A stretch of 64,000 nt of DNA from Bradyrhizobium sp. Ghvi (GCF_900115265.1 NZ_FOVU01000001.1:407001-471000); one strand, 5' to 3'. Positions 1 through 8,429 are shown, numbered from the stretch's first letter. Numbers and translations are program-made. The notes: generated by a model from the sequence alone, not told the origin.

Positions 1-150
1 CACGACCGCAATCATGCTGATGGTGACCAGCCAGGCAAGGCCGGAGCTCCTGCCGCGCCAATAGCCTCCAGCGCTTCGACAAAACCGCCGCAGCCGCGAC
101 GGTGCCTCCGTCACGGGCAGCGCGCCCCGCATCACACCGAGCCTGATCAT
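1..150 (-). CDS. N-terminus of an ABC transporter-like membrane protein (partial)
   Basis: Fifty codons without a stop run from an ATG at 150 off the left edge. The start has a good ribosome site (AAGGGGGA, 5 bases upstream). The translation begins MIRLGVMRGALPVTE, continues with a basic stretch (RLRRFCRSAGGYWRGR) and enters a hydrophobic segment (LAWLVTISMIAVV). A basic, aromatic leader just before the first membrane helix is typical of SbmA/YddA-type ABC transporters that fuse permease and ATPase, but only this leader is visible, so the family is a guess. It lies 89 bases downstream of another ABC exporter gene on the same strand and may be co-transcribed with it. Confidence 0.5.
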   Translation of the reverse strand, partial: MIRLGVMRGALPVTEAPSRLRRFCRSAGGYWRGRSSGLAWLVTISMIAVV

Positions 151-239
151 GGATCCCCCTTGCCTGGATTGGACCGCAAGCTCTCGGGAACGCAGGCTAT
201 GCCGGTAAGTTCCTGAAGGAAAGAGGAAGCTTCGCTCGC

Positions 240-2072
240 TTATCCCGCCGGAGGAATGGCCGAGGGATCGATATCGTTGTCGATCAACCCGCGGTGCTGG
301 CGGCGGACCAGGGAGGCGTAGTAGCCGCTCTGCCGCATCAATTCGCCATGACGGCCGGATTCGACGATGCGGCCCTCCTTCAGCACAATGATGCGATCGG
401 CATTGACCACCGTCGACAGCCGATGCGCGATCACGAAAGTGGTGCGTGCAGCGACCAATTGCTCGATTGCGGTCTGAACCGCTTCCTCCGATTCCGCATC
501 GAGTGCGGAGGTTGCTTCGTCCAGGACCAGGATCGGCGGATTCTTCAGAAGCGCCCGCGCAATGGTGATGCGCTGGCGTTCGCCGACGGACAGCAGACCG
601 CCGCGCTCGCCGACGCGTGTCTCGTAACCATCCGGCAGGCGCATGATGAAGTCGTGCGCATGTGCAGCCCTCGCGGCAGACTCGATCTCGGCATCGGTCG
701 CGTCGGGCCGGCCGTAAGCGATGTTCGCCTTGATGCTGTCGTTGAACAGCAGCGGATCCTGCAGCACGACGCCGATGTGCCGGCGCAGCGAGCTCTGCTT
801 GATTCCGCGCAGATCGAGGCCATCGATGGTGATGCGGCCTTCCAGCGGATCATAGAAGCGCATCAACAGCGCCATCAGCGTGGTCTTGCCGGAGCCGCTC
901 GGCCCGACGATGGCCACTGTCTCGCCGGGCGCGGCATGCAGCGTCAGGCCATCCAGCAGTGGACGCTGCGGCTGCTCGTAACGGAAATGCACGTTCTCGA
1001 AGCTGACCTCGCCCTTGACGTCGGGCAGATCGATGGCGCCGGCGGAATCGCCGAGATGTTCCTGGACGTTCAGGATGCCGAAGATCTCGTCGAGCGAGAC
1101 GGAGGCCTTGCGCAAGCTGGAATAGACCCCGCTCAGCCCCTGCACCGGACCGAACAGGCCGCCGATATAGCCGAGGAACGCGACCACGGTGCCGACCGTG
1201 ATCTCGCCCTGCACGACGAAATAAGCCCCCAGCGCCAGCCCGCCGAGCCGCGCCAGCGCGACGGCGAGATTGCTGGCCGAGGCATAACCGGCGTCGACCG
1301 CGACGCCTTTGATCACCACCTGGTTGGCGGCGGCTACGTCGCCGAGAAAGCGCGACTTCTCCACGTCCTCCATGGCGAAGCTGCGCACGATGACGATTCC
1401 CGACAGCACCTCGTTGAAGCGTGAATAGATCTTCGCCCAGCGGTCGAGCAGCGTGCGCTCGCGGTGCATCTGCTCGGGTCCGGCAAAAGCCGCAATGGCG
1501 GCGGGCAGCGGGGCGAAGGCGAGAACAAGCAGGGCGAGCCGCCATTCCAGCCGCAACATGATCGCGATCGCGAGCACGAGGAAGATGAGCGAAGGCAAGA
1601 TGCTGAACAGGATCAGCGCGACGGCCGAGGTGAATCCCTGAATGCTGCGGTCGAGCCGCGTCATGATTGCGCCAATGCCCTCGCTGCGCTGGATGCGCAG
1701 CGGCATGCGGTGCAGCTTGCCTATGGTTGCCTCCAACAGCGCATATTGCAGACCGATCCGGGTCCGCCATGTCAGCCAATTGGCAAAGCCATCCATTGCT
1801 TCCCGGCAAACCGCGAAGGCAAGCAGCAGCAGGATCCCGGTGAGGATCGCGCCGGCTTGCTGCAGATCGGTGAGCTGGTCGAACACCCATTTGAGCACCA
1901 GCGGCTCGAAGGCATTGATGCCGGCAACCGCGAGCACCAGCAGCATGATCGCCGTGACTGCATGCCGCTGCGGCAGCGCAAATCGCACGGCTGCATGAAG
2001 GCGCCGGAGCTGACCGAGCGTGCCCGGCGCATTCAACTTCGGATCGGACCTGGTCATGCTCGCGAACGGCAT
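240..2072 (-). CDS. ABC exporter, fused membrane and ATPase domains
   Basis: About 610 residues with the type I exporter layout: six membrane helices in the first ~330 residues, then one nucleotide-binding domain. Seen motifs are Walker A GPSGSGKTT, signature LSVGERQR (LSVGE rather than the usual LSGGQ), Walker B ILVLDEATSALD and the switch histidine in IAHRLST. One chain is a half-transporter, so it probably works as a homodimer in the inner membrane. Lipid or drug export is the usual role of the family; the substrate is not evident. ATG 2072 is preferred over GTG 2081 because AGGTG lies 7 bases upstream. The next gene on the same strand is another ABC-type gene at the left edge. Confidence 0.88.
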   Translation of the reverse strand: MPFASMTRSDPKLNAPGTLGQLRRLHAAVRFALPQRHAVTAIMLLVLAVAGINAFEPLVLKWVFDQLTDLQQAGAILTGILLLLAFAVCREAMDGFANWLTWRTRIGLQYALLEATIGKLHRMPLRIQRSEGIGAIMTRLDRSIQGFTSAVALILFSILPSLIFLVLAIAIMLRLEWRLALLVLAFAPLPAAIAAFAGPEQMHRERTLLDRWAKIYSRFNEVLSGIVIVRSFAMEDVEKSRFLGDVAAANQVVIKGVAVDAGYASASNLAVALARLGGLALGAYFVVQGEITVGTVVAFLGYIGGLFGPVQGLSGVYSSLRKASVSLDEIFGILNVQEHLGDSAGAIDLPDVKGEVSFENVHFRYEQPQRPLLDGLTLHAAPGETVAIVGPSGSGKTTLMALLMRFYDPLEGRITIDGLDLRGIKQSSLRRHIGVVLQDPLLFNDSIKANIAYGRPDATDAEIESAARAAHAHDFIMRLPDGYETRVGERGGLLSVGERQRITIARALLKNPPILVLDEATSALDAESEEAVQTAIEQLVAARTTFVIAHRLSTVVNADRIIVLKEGRIVESGRHGELMRQSGYYASLVRRQHRGLIDNDIDPSAIPPAG

Positions 2073-2310
2073 GCACCGCACCTATGATTATTTTTCAGGC
2101 AAGGAAAGACGGAACTTGCAGCTATCAACGACCAGCCGGCACTCTCGTCCCGACTGACTTGGAGAGGCAGCCGACACTGCGGCAATGCGAGCCGACTTCG
2201 CCTACATAGGTTCCTGAACGGACGGTGGCGGCGCGTGAATAGCTGCGATCAAGTCTTTCAAGATTGGTCCGTGGGGCATAGATTGTGGCTGCTTCGCACG
2301 CGCGGGCTAA

Positions 2311-3321
2311 ATGACTGACCAGGAGAACTCCATGGCCGTTTTGACCGAATGGAGAGTGCCGCCGGCGCACCAGCCGCGGGCGAGCGATTACGGCTTCGAC
2401 CTCGACCGGGCGCTCGCCTCCATCGTCGGCCTGCATGCCATCATCCCGTCGGACGCTTTCAGCGCCGAAACGCTCGGCACCGAGCGAGCCGGCAACGGCG
2501 TCGTGATCGACGACGGGCTGGTGCTCACCATCGGCTATCTCATCACCGAAGCGGAATCGGTCTGGCTTCACCTCGGCGACGGACGCGTCGTGCAGGGACA
2601 TGTGCTTGGGTTCGACGCGGTCACCGGCTTCGGCCTCGTGCAGGCGCTCGGCCAGCTCGACATCGAGCCCTTGCCGCTCGGTTCGTCGGCAGGTGCCGAG
2701 CTTGGCGACCATGTCGTGGTCGGCGGCGCCGGGGGACGGACACGATCGGTCGCGAGCCAGATCGTCGCCAAGCAGGAATTCGCAGGTTACTGGGAGTATC
2801 TGCTCGACGAGGCATTGTTCACCTATCCCGCCCATCCGAACTGGGGCGGCACGGGACTGATCAACGAGCGCGGCGAATTGATCGGCATCGGCTCGCTCCA
2901 GCTCGAGCGCGAACGCGACGGCAAGGCCGAGCATGTCAACATGGTCGTGCCGATCGACCTGCTGAAGCCGATCCTCGACGATCTGCGCAAATTCGGCCGC
3001 GTCAACAAGCCGGCGCGGCCGTGGCTCGGGCTCTATTCCACCGAGATCGACCATCGCGTGGTGGTGATCGGGATCTCCGCCAACGGCCCGGCCGCCCGCG
3101 CCGAGCTCAAGACCGGCGACATCATCCTCGCGGTCGACGGCGAGAAGGTCACGAGCCAGACGGCGTTCTACAAGAAGATGTGGGCGCTCGGCGCCGCCGG
3201 AGTCGATGTGCCTCTCACCGTGCATCATCAAGGCAGCGCGCATCATGAGGGCGTCACCTTCGACGTCACGGTGACGTCGACCGACCGCTTCAAGCTTCTG
3301 AAGGCGCCGAAGCTGCACTGA
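2311..3321 (+). CDS. Catalytically dead S1C trypsin-like protein with PDZ domain
   Basis: 336 residues: an HtrA-like trypsin fold (about 50-225) followed by one PDZ domain (about 235-325, starting RPWLGLYS). All three triad positions are replaced. Where the family has TNxHVV, this has TIGYLI (His to Tyr). Where it has DxxTDLA, this has DAVTGFG (Asp to Gly). Where it has PGNSGGPL, this has HPNWGGTGL (Ser to Gly). The surrounding fold motifs (GNGVVIDDG, INERGELIGIG) and the PDZ domain remain intact, so the protein probably survives as a binding or scaffold protein rather than a protease. No signal peptide or membrane anchor is visible at either candidate start (2311, or the second Met at 2332), so a cytoplasmic location is likely. 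An esterase gene follows 28 bases downstream. Confidence 0.85.
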   Translation: MTDQENSMAVLTEWRVPPAHQPRASDYGFDLDRALASIVGLHAIIPSDAFSAETLGTERAGNGVVIDDGLVLTIGYLITEAESVWLHLGDGRVVQGHVLGFDAVTGFGLVQALGQLDIEPLPLGSSAGAELGDHVVVGGAGGRTRSVASQIVAKQEFAGYWEYLLDEALFTYPAHPNWGGTGLINERGELIGIGSLQLERERDGKAEHVNMVVPIDLLKPILDDLRKFGRVNKPARPWLGLYSTEIDHRVVVIGISANGPAARAELKTGDIILAVDGEKVTSQTAFYKKMWALGAAGVDVPLTVHHQGSAHHEGVTFDVTVTSTDRFKLLKAPKLH

Positions 3322-3349
3322 CAACCGACTCCAGGCAGAGGAAGCGGCG

Positions 3350-4420
3350 ATGACGGAGGCCGTCATTGACGACATCGTGGCCGTGCTGCCGCCGCTGCTC
3401 AACGCGCTGGAAGCGCTCGGCTACTTCGCCCGGCATCTGCATCCGCCGGCCTTCGGCTCGGTGATGAACGCAATCGGCGCGCCGGATGATGCGCTCCGGT
3501 CGGCACATGCAGCAATCGGCGCATGGCCGGAGCAGTTCGCCGGCTTGCGGGAGCGACTGGATCGCGCCTGCAACGAGACGCTCGCCGCCTTTGCCGGCAT
3601 CCGCGACGTCGAGCGCGGCAACGGAGATCTCGTTGCGGTGTTCCGCGCACTGCGCCATCTGCCGCGCGCACAGGAGGCGCTTTATCCGTTATCGGTGCAG
3701 TTTCCGCCGGTGAGCAACTTCTTTCTCAATGCCGCCAATCGCGATAACGAGGAGTTGCTGGCGAGGCTGGAGGCCGGCGCAAGCGAGCACACCGGCATCT
3801 TCCACGATCACAACGAGCCCGGCAGCCGCGGTGGCTTCTCGGTCTATGTGCCCGAATACTATACGGCCGACCGCACCTGGCCGCTGGTGATGGCGCTGCA
3901 TGGCGGCAGCGGCAATGGCCGCGGCTTCCTGTGGAGCTGGCTGCGCGATGCGCGCAGCCTCGGTGCAATCCTGGTGGCGCCGACCGCGACCGGGCGGACC
4001 TGGGCGCTGATGGGCGACGACACCGACACGCCCAACCTGATGCGAATCCTGGAAGCCGTGCGCGGCCGCTGGGCGATCGATGCTTCGCGCCTGCTGCTAA
4101 CAGGCATGAGTGACGGCGGCACCTTCTGCTATGTCAGCGGACTCGATGGCGCCTCGCCCTTCACGCATCTCGCACCGGTGTCGGCAACCTTCCATCCGCT
4201 GATGGCGGAGATGGCCGATGCCGCGCGGCTGCAAGGGCTGCCTGTCTTCATCGCGCACGGCAAGCTCGACTGGATGTTTCCGGTGCAGACCGCGCGGCAA
4301 ACGCAGGGAGCGCTCGCAGCCGCCGGCGCTGACGTCACCTACCGCGAGATCGACGACCTCAGCCACACTTATCCGCGCGAGATCAACGCGGAGCTGCTGG
4401 CGTGGCTGAATGGGACGTGA
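3350..4420 (+). CDS. Alpha/beta-hydrolase, carboxylesterase/phospholipase type
   Basis: 356 residues. The N-terminal ~150 residues are mostly helical and of no recognised family. The C-terminal part is an alpha/beta-hydrolase domain: oxyanion region MALHGGSGNGRG, nucleophile Ser in GMSDGG, acid Asp in HGKLDWMFP and catalytic His in DLSHTYP. This matches the carboxylesterase/phospholipase (PHB-depolymerase-like) group, which hydrolyses carboxylic esters; the substrate is unknown. No signal peptide is visible. It lies 28 bases after the dead protease gene and is probably co-transcribed with it, which makes the PDZ protein a possible partner. Confidence 0.8.
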   Translation: MTEAVIDDIVAVLPPLLNALEALGYFARHLHPPAFGSVMNAIGAPDDALRSAHAAIGAWPEQFAGLRERLDRACNETLAAFAGIRDVERGNGDLVAVFRALRHLPRAQEALYPLSVQFPPVSNFFLNAANRDNEELLARLEAGASEHTGIFHDHNEPGSRGGFSVYVPEYYTADRTWPLVMALHGGSGNGRGFLWSWLRDARSLGAILVAPTATGRTWALMGDDTDTPNLMRILEAVRGRWAIDASRLLLTGMSDGGTFCYVSGLDGASPFTHLAPVSATFHPLMAEMADAARLQGLPVFIAHGKLDWMFPVQTARQTQGALAAAGADVTYREIDDLSHTYPREINAELLAWLNGT

Positions 4421-4503
4421 ACGAGGCGCCCTCAACCGCGCCACACTCCCGCGGAACCATCACTCCGGGACCGACGTTATCGGTTCGTCACCGGAGGTTC
4501 GCC

Positions 4504-4710
4504 ATGCAGACTTTTTTCGGAATGATCCTGGGCGCGCTGCTGCTCGCTTGCGGCGTCTACATCTATGACTCCATGCAGACGTCGTCAGTGGCGAATGGTG
4601 AAGTCGCGATCACCAATCGCACCATCGTGAACTGGGATGTCGCAAAGGCCGATTGGGACGCGTTGCGCGACCGCGCACACAAGGACTGGGTCCGGATCTC
4701 GTCGAAATAA
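4504..4710 (+). CDS. Small single-pass membrane protein
   Basis: 68 residues starting MQTFFGMILGALLLACGVYI, with one N-terminal hydrophobic helix and a short polar tail that ends DWVRISSK. ATG 4504 is chosen because GGAGG lies 6 bases upstream; an in-frame upstream start at 4402 would overlap the esterase gene. The family is not recognised. It is probably anchored in the inner membrane with the tail on one face. A strong intrinsic terminator follows at once, so the gene ends its transcription unit. Confidence 0.65.
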   Translation: MQTFFGMILGALLLACGVYIYDSMQTSSVANGEVAITNRTIVNWDVAKADWDALRDRAHKDWVRISSK

Positions 4711-4732
4711 CATCGTTCGACCAGACATGAAC

Positions 4733-4764
4733 AAGGCGCCGTCGCAATCGCGGCGGCGCCTTTG
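4733..4764 (+). terminator. Rho-independent terminator
   Basis: A perfect 9-bp stem (AAGGCGCCG at 4733-4741 with CGGCGCCTT at 4754-4762) and a 12-base loop lead into TTTG. It sits between the small membrane protein gene and the convergent DsbA-like gene, and probably serves both directions. Confidence 0.75.
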
Positions 4765-4792
4765 TCTTGGCTGCGATCAGCGCAGCGATGCT

Positions 4793-5455
4793 TCAGTTCA
4801 TCTTGGCCTTGCGGGCGTCGGCAATGACCTGCTCGAATTCGTTCATGCTGAGTACGCCCGGCACCCGATACTTGCCGACGATGAAGGACGGCGTGCCACG
4901 GAAGCCGAAGGCTTCGGCCTGATCGTTGTTGCGCTTGAGGATCGCGTCGATGTCCTTGCCGTGCGCGGCGAGGTCGCTATTGAGGCGGTCCATGTCGACG
5001 CCGACGGATGCAAGCAGCTCGTTGATGCGCGACTCGGTCAGGCGCGAGCTGACGCCCATCATGGCGTCGTGAGCCTGGTGGTACTTGTTCTGGAATTTCG
5101 CGGCGAGCGCGATCCGGGCAGCCGTCACCGAGAGGGGCCCGAGGATCGGCCAGTCCTTCAGGACCAGCCTGACCTTACCGTCGTCCTGGACGACCTGGCG
5201 CAGCTCCGGCTCGAGCTTGCGGCAATAGGGGCAATTGTAGTCGGACCATTCGATGATGCTGATGTTGCCCTCGGGATTGCCGGCGACGGGAACATCAGGG
5301 TCGCGCAGCACCTTGGCTTCGGTCAGCACCTCGTCATCACCGGTAGCTGCCGCCCGCGCCAGGGTCATTCCGCCGGCCGCGAAGGCGCCTGCCCCGATCA
5401 ATGTCAGCGCAGCGCGGCGCGTCGGCCGAAGGCCCTTATTCCTGAATCCAGCCAT
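4793..5455 (-). CDS. DsbA-family thiol:disulfide oxidoreductase
   Basis: 220 residues from ATG 5455. The N-terminus has a twin-arginine-like signal (RPTRRAALTLIGAGAF) ending near ARAA, so the protein is probably exported folded. The mature part is a thioredoxin fold with the active site CPYC in YNCPYCRKLEPE and the cis-proline loop RGTPSFIVG, separated by the helical insertion usual in DsbA. The likely role is disulfide formation or reduction in periplasmic proteins. It resembles the Com1/DsbA-like group common in rhizobia. An upstream in-frame start at 5506 exists but would put the signal deep inside the protein. Confidence 0.88.
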   Translation of the reverse strand: MAGFRNKGLRPTRRAALTLIGAGAFAAGGMTLARAAATGDDEVLTEAKVLRDPDVPVAGNPEGNISIIEWSDYNCPYCRKLEPELRQVVQDDGKVRLVLKDWPILGPLSVTAARIALAAKFQNKYHQAHDAMMGVSSRLTESRINELLASVGVDMDRLNSDLAAHGKDIDAILKRNNDQAEAFGFRGTPSFIVGKYRVPGVLSMNEFEQVIADARKAKMN

Positions 5456-5542
5456 ATCTCGTCCCGTTTCGGTCCCATCTCCGCAAGTACGCCTGGGAGC
5501 CAGCAATTGTTACGCTCCATATAAGGAGTCGCTGAGGCGATG

Positions 5543-6265
5543 TCATCGCACCAGAAGGGTCACCACCAAGGGGACCAGGAACGAGGTCACCAAAGCGTTC
5601 AGGCTCATGGCGATGCCGGAGAAGACGCCGGCGATCTCGTCGACCTGGAATGCGCGGGCCGTGCCGATACCATGCGCGGCAAGACCGGCAGCAAAGCCGC
5701 GAGCGCGGAAATCGCTCACGCCGGTGCGATTCATCAGCGGCGTGACGATAATTGCCCCCATGATACCGGTGAGGATGACCGCGACCGCTGTCAGCGAAGG
5801 ATCTGCGTGCAGCGATTCGGCGATGCCCATGGCCACGCCGGCCGTCACCGATTTCGGCGCCAGCGAGAGCACCACGTCACGCGGGAGCCCAGCGAACTGG
5901 GCCAGTAGGACGACCGACACCACCGCTGTCACCGAGCCCACGACCAGCGCCACCAGCATCGGCACGATGGAGGAGACCACGCGCTTGCGGTTCTCATAGA
6001 GCGGAACGGCGAGCGCGACGGTGGCCGGCCCGAGCAGGAAATGCACGAACTGCGCGCCGGCAAAATAGGTGGTGTAGGACGTGCCCGTCACGAGCAGGAA
6101 CGCCCCGATGATCCACATCGCATGCAGCACGGGATTGGCGAGTGGATGCCGCCGCGTCGCCAGCGACACTGCGTCCGTGGTCGCATAGACGAGCAGCGTC
6201 ACTGTCAGCCAGAGCAGCGGTGATTGCGACAGATAAACCCAGAGCGAGAACGGATAGTCCTTCAT
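5543..6265 (-). CDS. lrgB: LrgB/CidB-family membrane protein
   Basis: 240 residues with about seven membrane helices. Family features seen are the LLGPATVALAVPLY segment, APKSVTAGVAMGIAE, and the C-terminal GLAAHGIGTARA motif with a conserved His. LrgB partners LrgA in a holin/antiholin-like system, and in some bacteria and plants the pair moves glycolate, pyruvate or other small carboxylates. It is translationally coupled to lrgA upstream: the start overlaps the lrgA stop by 4 bases. A metabolite transport role is as likely here as a lysis role. Confidence 0.88.
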   Translation of the reverse strand: MKDYPFSLWVYLSQSPLLWLTVTLLVYATTDAVSLATRRHPLANPVLHAMWIIGAFLLVTGTSYTTYFAGAQFVHFLLGPATVALAVPLYENRKRVVSSIVPMLVALVVGSVTAVVSVVLLAQFAGLPRDVVLSLAPKSVTAGVAMGIAESLHADPSLTAVAVILTGIMGAIIVTPLMNRTGVSDFRARGFAAGLAAHGIGTARAFQVDEIAGVFSGIAMSLNALVTSFLVPLVVTLLVR

Positions 6266-6645
6266 TGCGCGTCCCGCTGCTTCAACAGGCGGCTGACCAG
6301 GCGGAAGGTCAGGACCGTGGCAAGCAGGGTGAGGACCACGGAGAGTGCCAGCACCAGCACGATGGCGATACCGTGAGAGGCGAGCAGATCGAGTTTTTGT
6401 ACCACGCCGACGCCGGCCGGCACGAACAGCAGCGAAAGATGAGCCAGCAGGCCCTTGCTTGCGGACTCCACGCCGTCATTGCCCAGTGGTCCGCTCGCGA
6501 GCAACGCAAAGCGATCGCGCGCGAGCAGCAGGATCAGAAGCAGCAGCAGGCCAAGCACGGGTCCTGGCAGTGGCAGGCCGAGACCGCGGACCACGGCCTC
6601 GCCGATCAATTGGCAAAGCAGGATAAGGCTGAGACTCGCAAGCAT
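6262..6645 (-). CDS. lrgA: LrgA/CidA-family membrane protein
   Basis: 127 residues with four predicted membrane helices. The family signatures are PLPGPVLGLLLLL in the second helix and LLFVPAGVGVV in the third. It is the usual small partner of LrgB, encoded directly upstream of it with an ATGA-type overlap, so the two form one operon and probably one complex in the inner membrane. No LytTR or LysR regulator is adjacent, so control is not evident from this window. Confidence 0.87.
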   Translation of the reverse strand: MLASLSLILLCQLIGEAVVRGLGLPLPGPVLGLLLLLILLLARDRFALLASGPLGNDGVESASKGLLAHLSLLFVPAGVGVVQKLDLLASHGIAIVLVLALSVVLTLLATVLTFRLVSRLLKQRDAQ

Positions 6646-6685
6646 GACACATCAAGAGATGCCCCGCCGGGCTTGTCAATCGGCG

Positions 6686-7162
6686 CTACGCGGGAAGGCT
6701 GCGCGGTTCGTGCGAAGCCCCAACGCGCGGCAGCATCGCCATCAGCGTTCCGGTCATGGTGGCGATCAGCGTGGTCTTGCCCGCGTGCTCGGCAAAGGCC
6801 CTGGCTTCGCAGAAGGTGAGCGTACGGCCGGGCTTGATCACCTCGGCCTTGAAGACGAAGCGCTCGCCGCGGGCGGGGGCGAGCAGCGTGGTCTTGAACT
6901 CGACGGTGAGGATGTCGGCCTCGGACGGCATCAGCGTGAAGGCGGCGACTCCACAGGCGTTGTCGAGCCCCGTCGTGATGATGCCGGCGTGGACAAAGCC
7001 GTTTTGCTGCGTGAAGTCTGCCGAATGCAGCATGGCCATCTCGACCTCGCCCGGCGCGAGGCGGACGATCACGATCCTGAGCGTACGCATCGCCGGCTGG
7101 CGCTCGAACATGGCGACGGCCGCCGCACGATAACCCGGGTTTTTCGGCTCGAACGCAACCAT
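6686..7162 (-). CDS. PaaI-family hotdog thioesterase
   Basis: 158 residues with a single hotdog domain. The segment NGFVHAGIITTGLDNACG matches the PaaI motif (HGG replaced by HAG), followed by the beta-strand TVEFKTTLLAPARG. Such enzymes hydrolyse acyl- or aryl-CoA thioesters in the cytoplasm, usually as tetramers. It is divergent from a TetR regulator gene with two operator-like palindromes between them, so TetR control is likely. A second PaaI-type gene lies at 11802. Confidence 0.85.
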   Translation of the reverse strand: MVAFEPKNPGYRAAAVAMFERQPAMRTLRIVIVRLAPGEVEMAMLHSADFTQQNGFVHAGIITTGLDNACGVAAFTLMPSEADILTVEFKTTLLAPARGERFVFKAEVIKPGRTLTFCEARAFAEHAGKTTLIATMTGTLMAMLPRVGASHEPRSLPA

Positions 7163-7263
7163 GGCTCAAGCCTCGGCCGGTTCGACAGGATAACGCTGCC
7201 GAGCCTCGCGATATGTCGCCTCGTGCTCCATCGTCATGTCCTGCCCTGCGTGTTCTTGATCTC

Positions 7264-7313
7264 GATACGGTAGCGTATCAGGCCGCAGGCGCGTTAGCAA
7301 TACGGCAGCGTAT
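7264..7313. promoter_or_regulatory. Two tandem operator-like palindromes
   Basis: GATACG-GTAG-CGTATC (7264-7279) and ATACG-GCAG-CGTAT (7300-7313) are near-identical inverted repeats whose centres are 35 bases apart. They lie between the divergent thioesterase and TetR genes and end just before the TetR start region. They are probably the binding sites of that TetR protein, repressing its own gene and the thioesterase gene. Confidence 0.7.
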
Positions 7314-7336
7314 CAAGAATGGGTGGGCCTTTCTTC

Positions 7337-7885
7337 ATGAACGACGGCAAGGGCGACGTCTGGGTCGAGGCCGGGTTTAACGAGCTCGCCCGCGCAGGCG
7401 TCGAGGGCGTCCGGGTCGAGGTGCTCGCCAAGAATCTCGGCGTCACCAAGGGCGGCTTCTACCGGCGCTTCGCTGACCGCGCCGCGCTGCTCGAGGCCAT
7501 GCTCGTGCACTGGCGCGAGGGGCGCGCGGCATCGATCGCGCAGCAGACCAGCCTCGACGGGCAAGACCCCCGCGAGCGGTTGCGAGCGGTGATCCAGCTC
7601 TATTCCGAGCGGCTCAATCCGGAAGGCATGGCGATCGAGCTCGCGATCCGGCAGTGGGCGCGTTTTGACGAGAGTGCGGCGGCGGCGGTGGCCAGCGTGG
7701 ATGCGGCGCGGCTCAAGCACGTGGCCGAGCTCTATCGCGCGACGGGCCTGGAACCCGAGGAAGCCGAGGCGCAGGCGTTCCTGTTCTATTGCTTCATCTT
7801 CGGCCAGAGCCTCTTGTTCATCGAGCGAGGCCCGCGCAAGCGATCGCAACTCGTGGCGAAATCGGCCGAGAAATTGTTGGACTAA
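7337..7885 (+). CDS. TetR/AcrR-family transcriptional regulator
   Basis: About 182 residues from ATG 7337, or 188 from ATG 7319, which lies only 5 bases after the operator. The N-terminal helix-turn-helix is clear: VEVLAKNLGVTKGGFYRRF, then ADRAALLEAML. The C-terminal domain that would bind a ligand is of the TetR_C type, with SERLNPEGMAIELAIRQWAR. The protein is a likely repressor of the divergent thioesterase gene through the two palindromes in the intergenic region. An acyl-CoA or aromatic inducer would fit the thioesterase neighbour, but this is inference. Confidence 0.88.
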   Translation: MNDGKGDVWVEAGFNELARAGVEGVRVEVLAKNLGVTKGGFYRRFADRAALLEAMLVHWREGRAASIAQQTSLDGQDPRERLRAVIQLYSERLNPEGMAIELAIRQWARFDESAAAAVASVDAARLKHVAELYRATGLEPEEAEAQAFLFYCFIFGQSLLFIERGPRKRSQLVAKSAEKLLD

Positions 7886-7890
7886 GCAAA

Positions 7891-7915
7891 ATGGCCGGAG
7901 CTTGGCTCCGGCCAT
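7891..7915. terminator. Bidirectional terminator
   Basis: A perfect 11-bp stem (ATGGCCGGAGC) with a 3-base loop lies between the convergent tetR gene and the secreted protein gene at 7932. On the minus strand the stem is followed by TTTT, as expected for an intrinsic terminator of the secreted protein gene. Confidence 0.8.
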
Positions 7916-7931
7916 CGCATCAGTTTGAAGT

Positions 7932-8429
7932 TCAGGCGGCGCCCTTCAGCTTCTTGTTGCATTCGCTGTAATAGCCGCCGCCCTTCTGGATCCACTTCAT
8001 GCCGCCATTGCCGTTGGTGGCCTTGTTGGCGTTGTATTGATCGACGCAGGTATGGAGACGAGCCTTGCCGGCGGTCTCCTTGGCATATTTCGGATCGACT
8101 GCGTTGGGGAAGATCGCGGGTCCGGCCGGCAGGGTCGGCGCCGGAGCAGCAGCGGGGGCCGCCTCCTTCTTGGCCTGCTTCGGCTCGGCAGCTGGCGGTG
8201 GCGCAGCCGGCGCTGCTGCGGTCGGCGCAGCTGCGGGCGTCGCGTCGGCGCCGCACTGGGCCTTGCGGAAGTCGTTCCACTTCATGGTGCCGAGCGAGCC
8301 GTCCTTCTTGGCGGCTTGGTATTTCGCGCTGCACTCCTGCGAGGTCAGCGCCTGCGCCGGTGCACTCGTCATCATGGCGGCAATGCCCGACACCGTAATC
8401 GCACACAACAATTTGGCTTGAATGGTCAT
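7932..8429 (-). CDS. Secreted protein with two related Cys repeats
   Basis: 165 residues. A signal peptide ends near APAQA (about residue 27). Two related repeats follow: an N-terminal one of the form C-x3-Y-x-A-x-K-x2-G-x2-G-x-MKW with a Cys about 8 residues later, and a C-terminal one beginning CVDQYNANKATNGNGGMKW with its own downstream Cys. A 50-residue Ala/Pro-rich linker joins them. One disulfide per repeat seems likely. The start has a GGGAG site 8-12 bases upstream. The family is not recognised by name, and the role in the periplasm is unknown. It is divergent from the gene for the PsiF-like protein, another small Cys-pair protein. Confidence 0.7.
   Translation of the reverse strand: MTIQAKLLCAITVSGIAAMMTSAPAQALTSQECSAKYQAAKKDGSLGTMKWNDFRKAQCGADATPAAAPTAAAPAAPPPAAEPKQAKKEAAPAAAPAPTLPAGPAIFPNAVDPKYAKETAGKARLHTCVDQYNANKATNGNGGMKWIQKGGGYYSECNKKLKGAA

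Noticed and set aside
294..1424. Long plus-strand open frame opposite the ABC exporter
   Set aside because: It is a GC-rich antisense shadow with Arg/Gln/Asp-rich composition and no family motif; the minus-strand gene has full ABC motifs.
2125..3402. 425-codon minus-strand open frame opposite the S1C protein
   Set aside because: No conserved motifs; the plus-strand frame has clear trypsin-fold and PDZ features.
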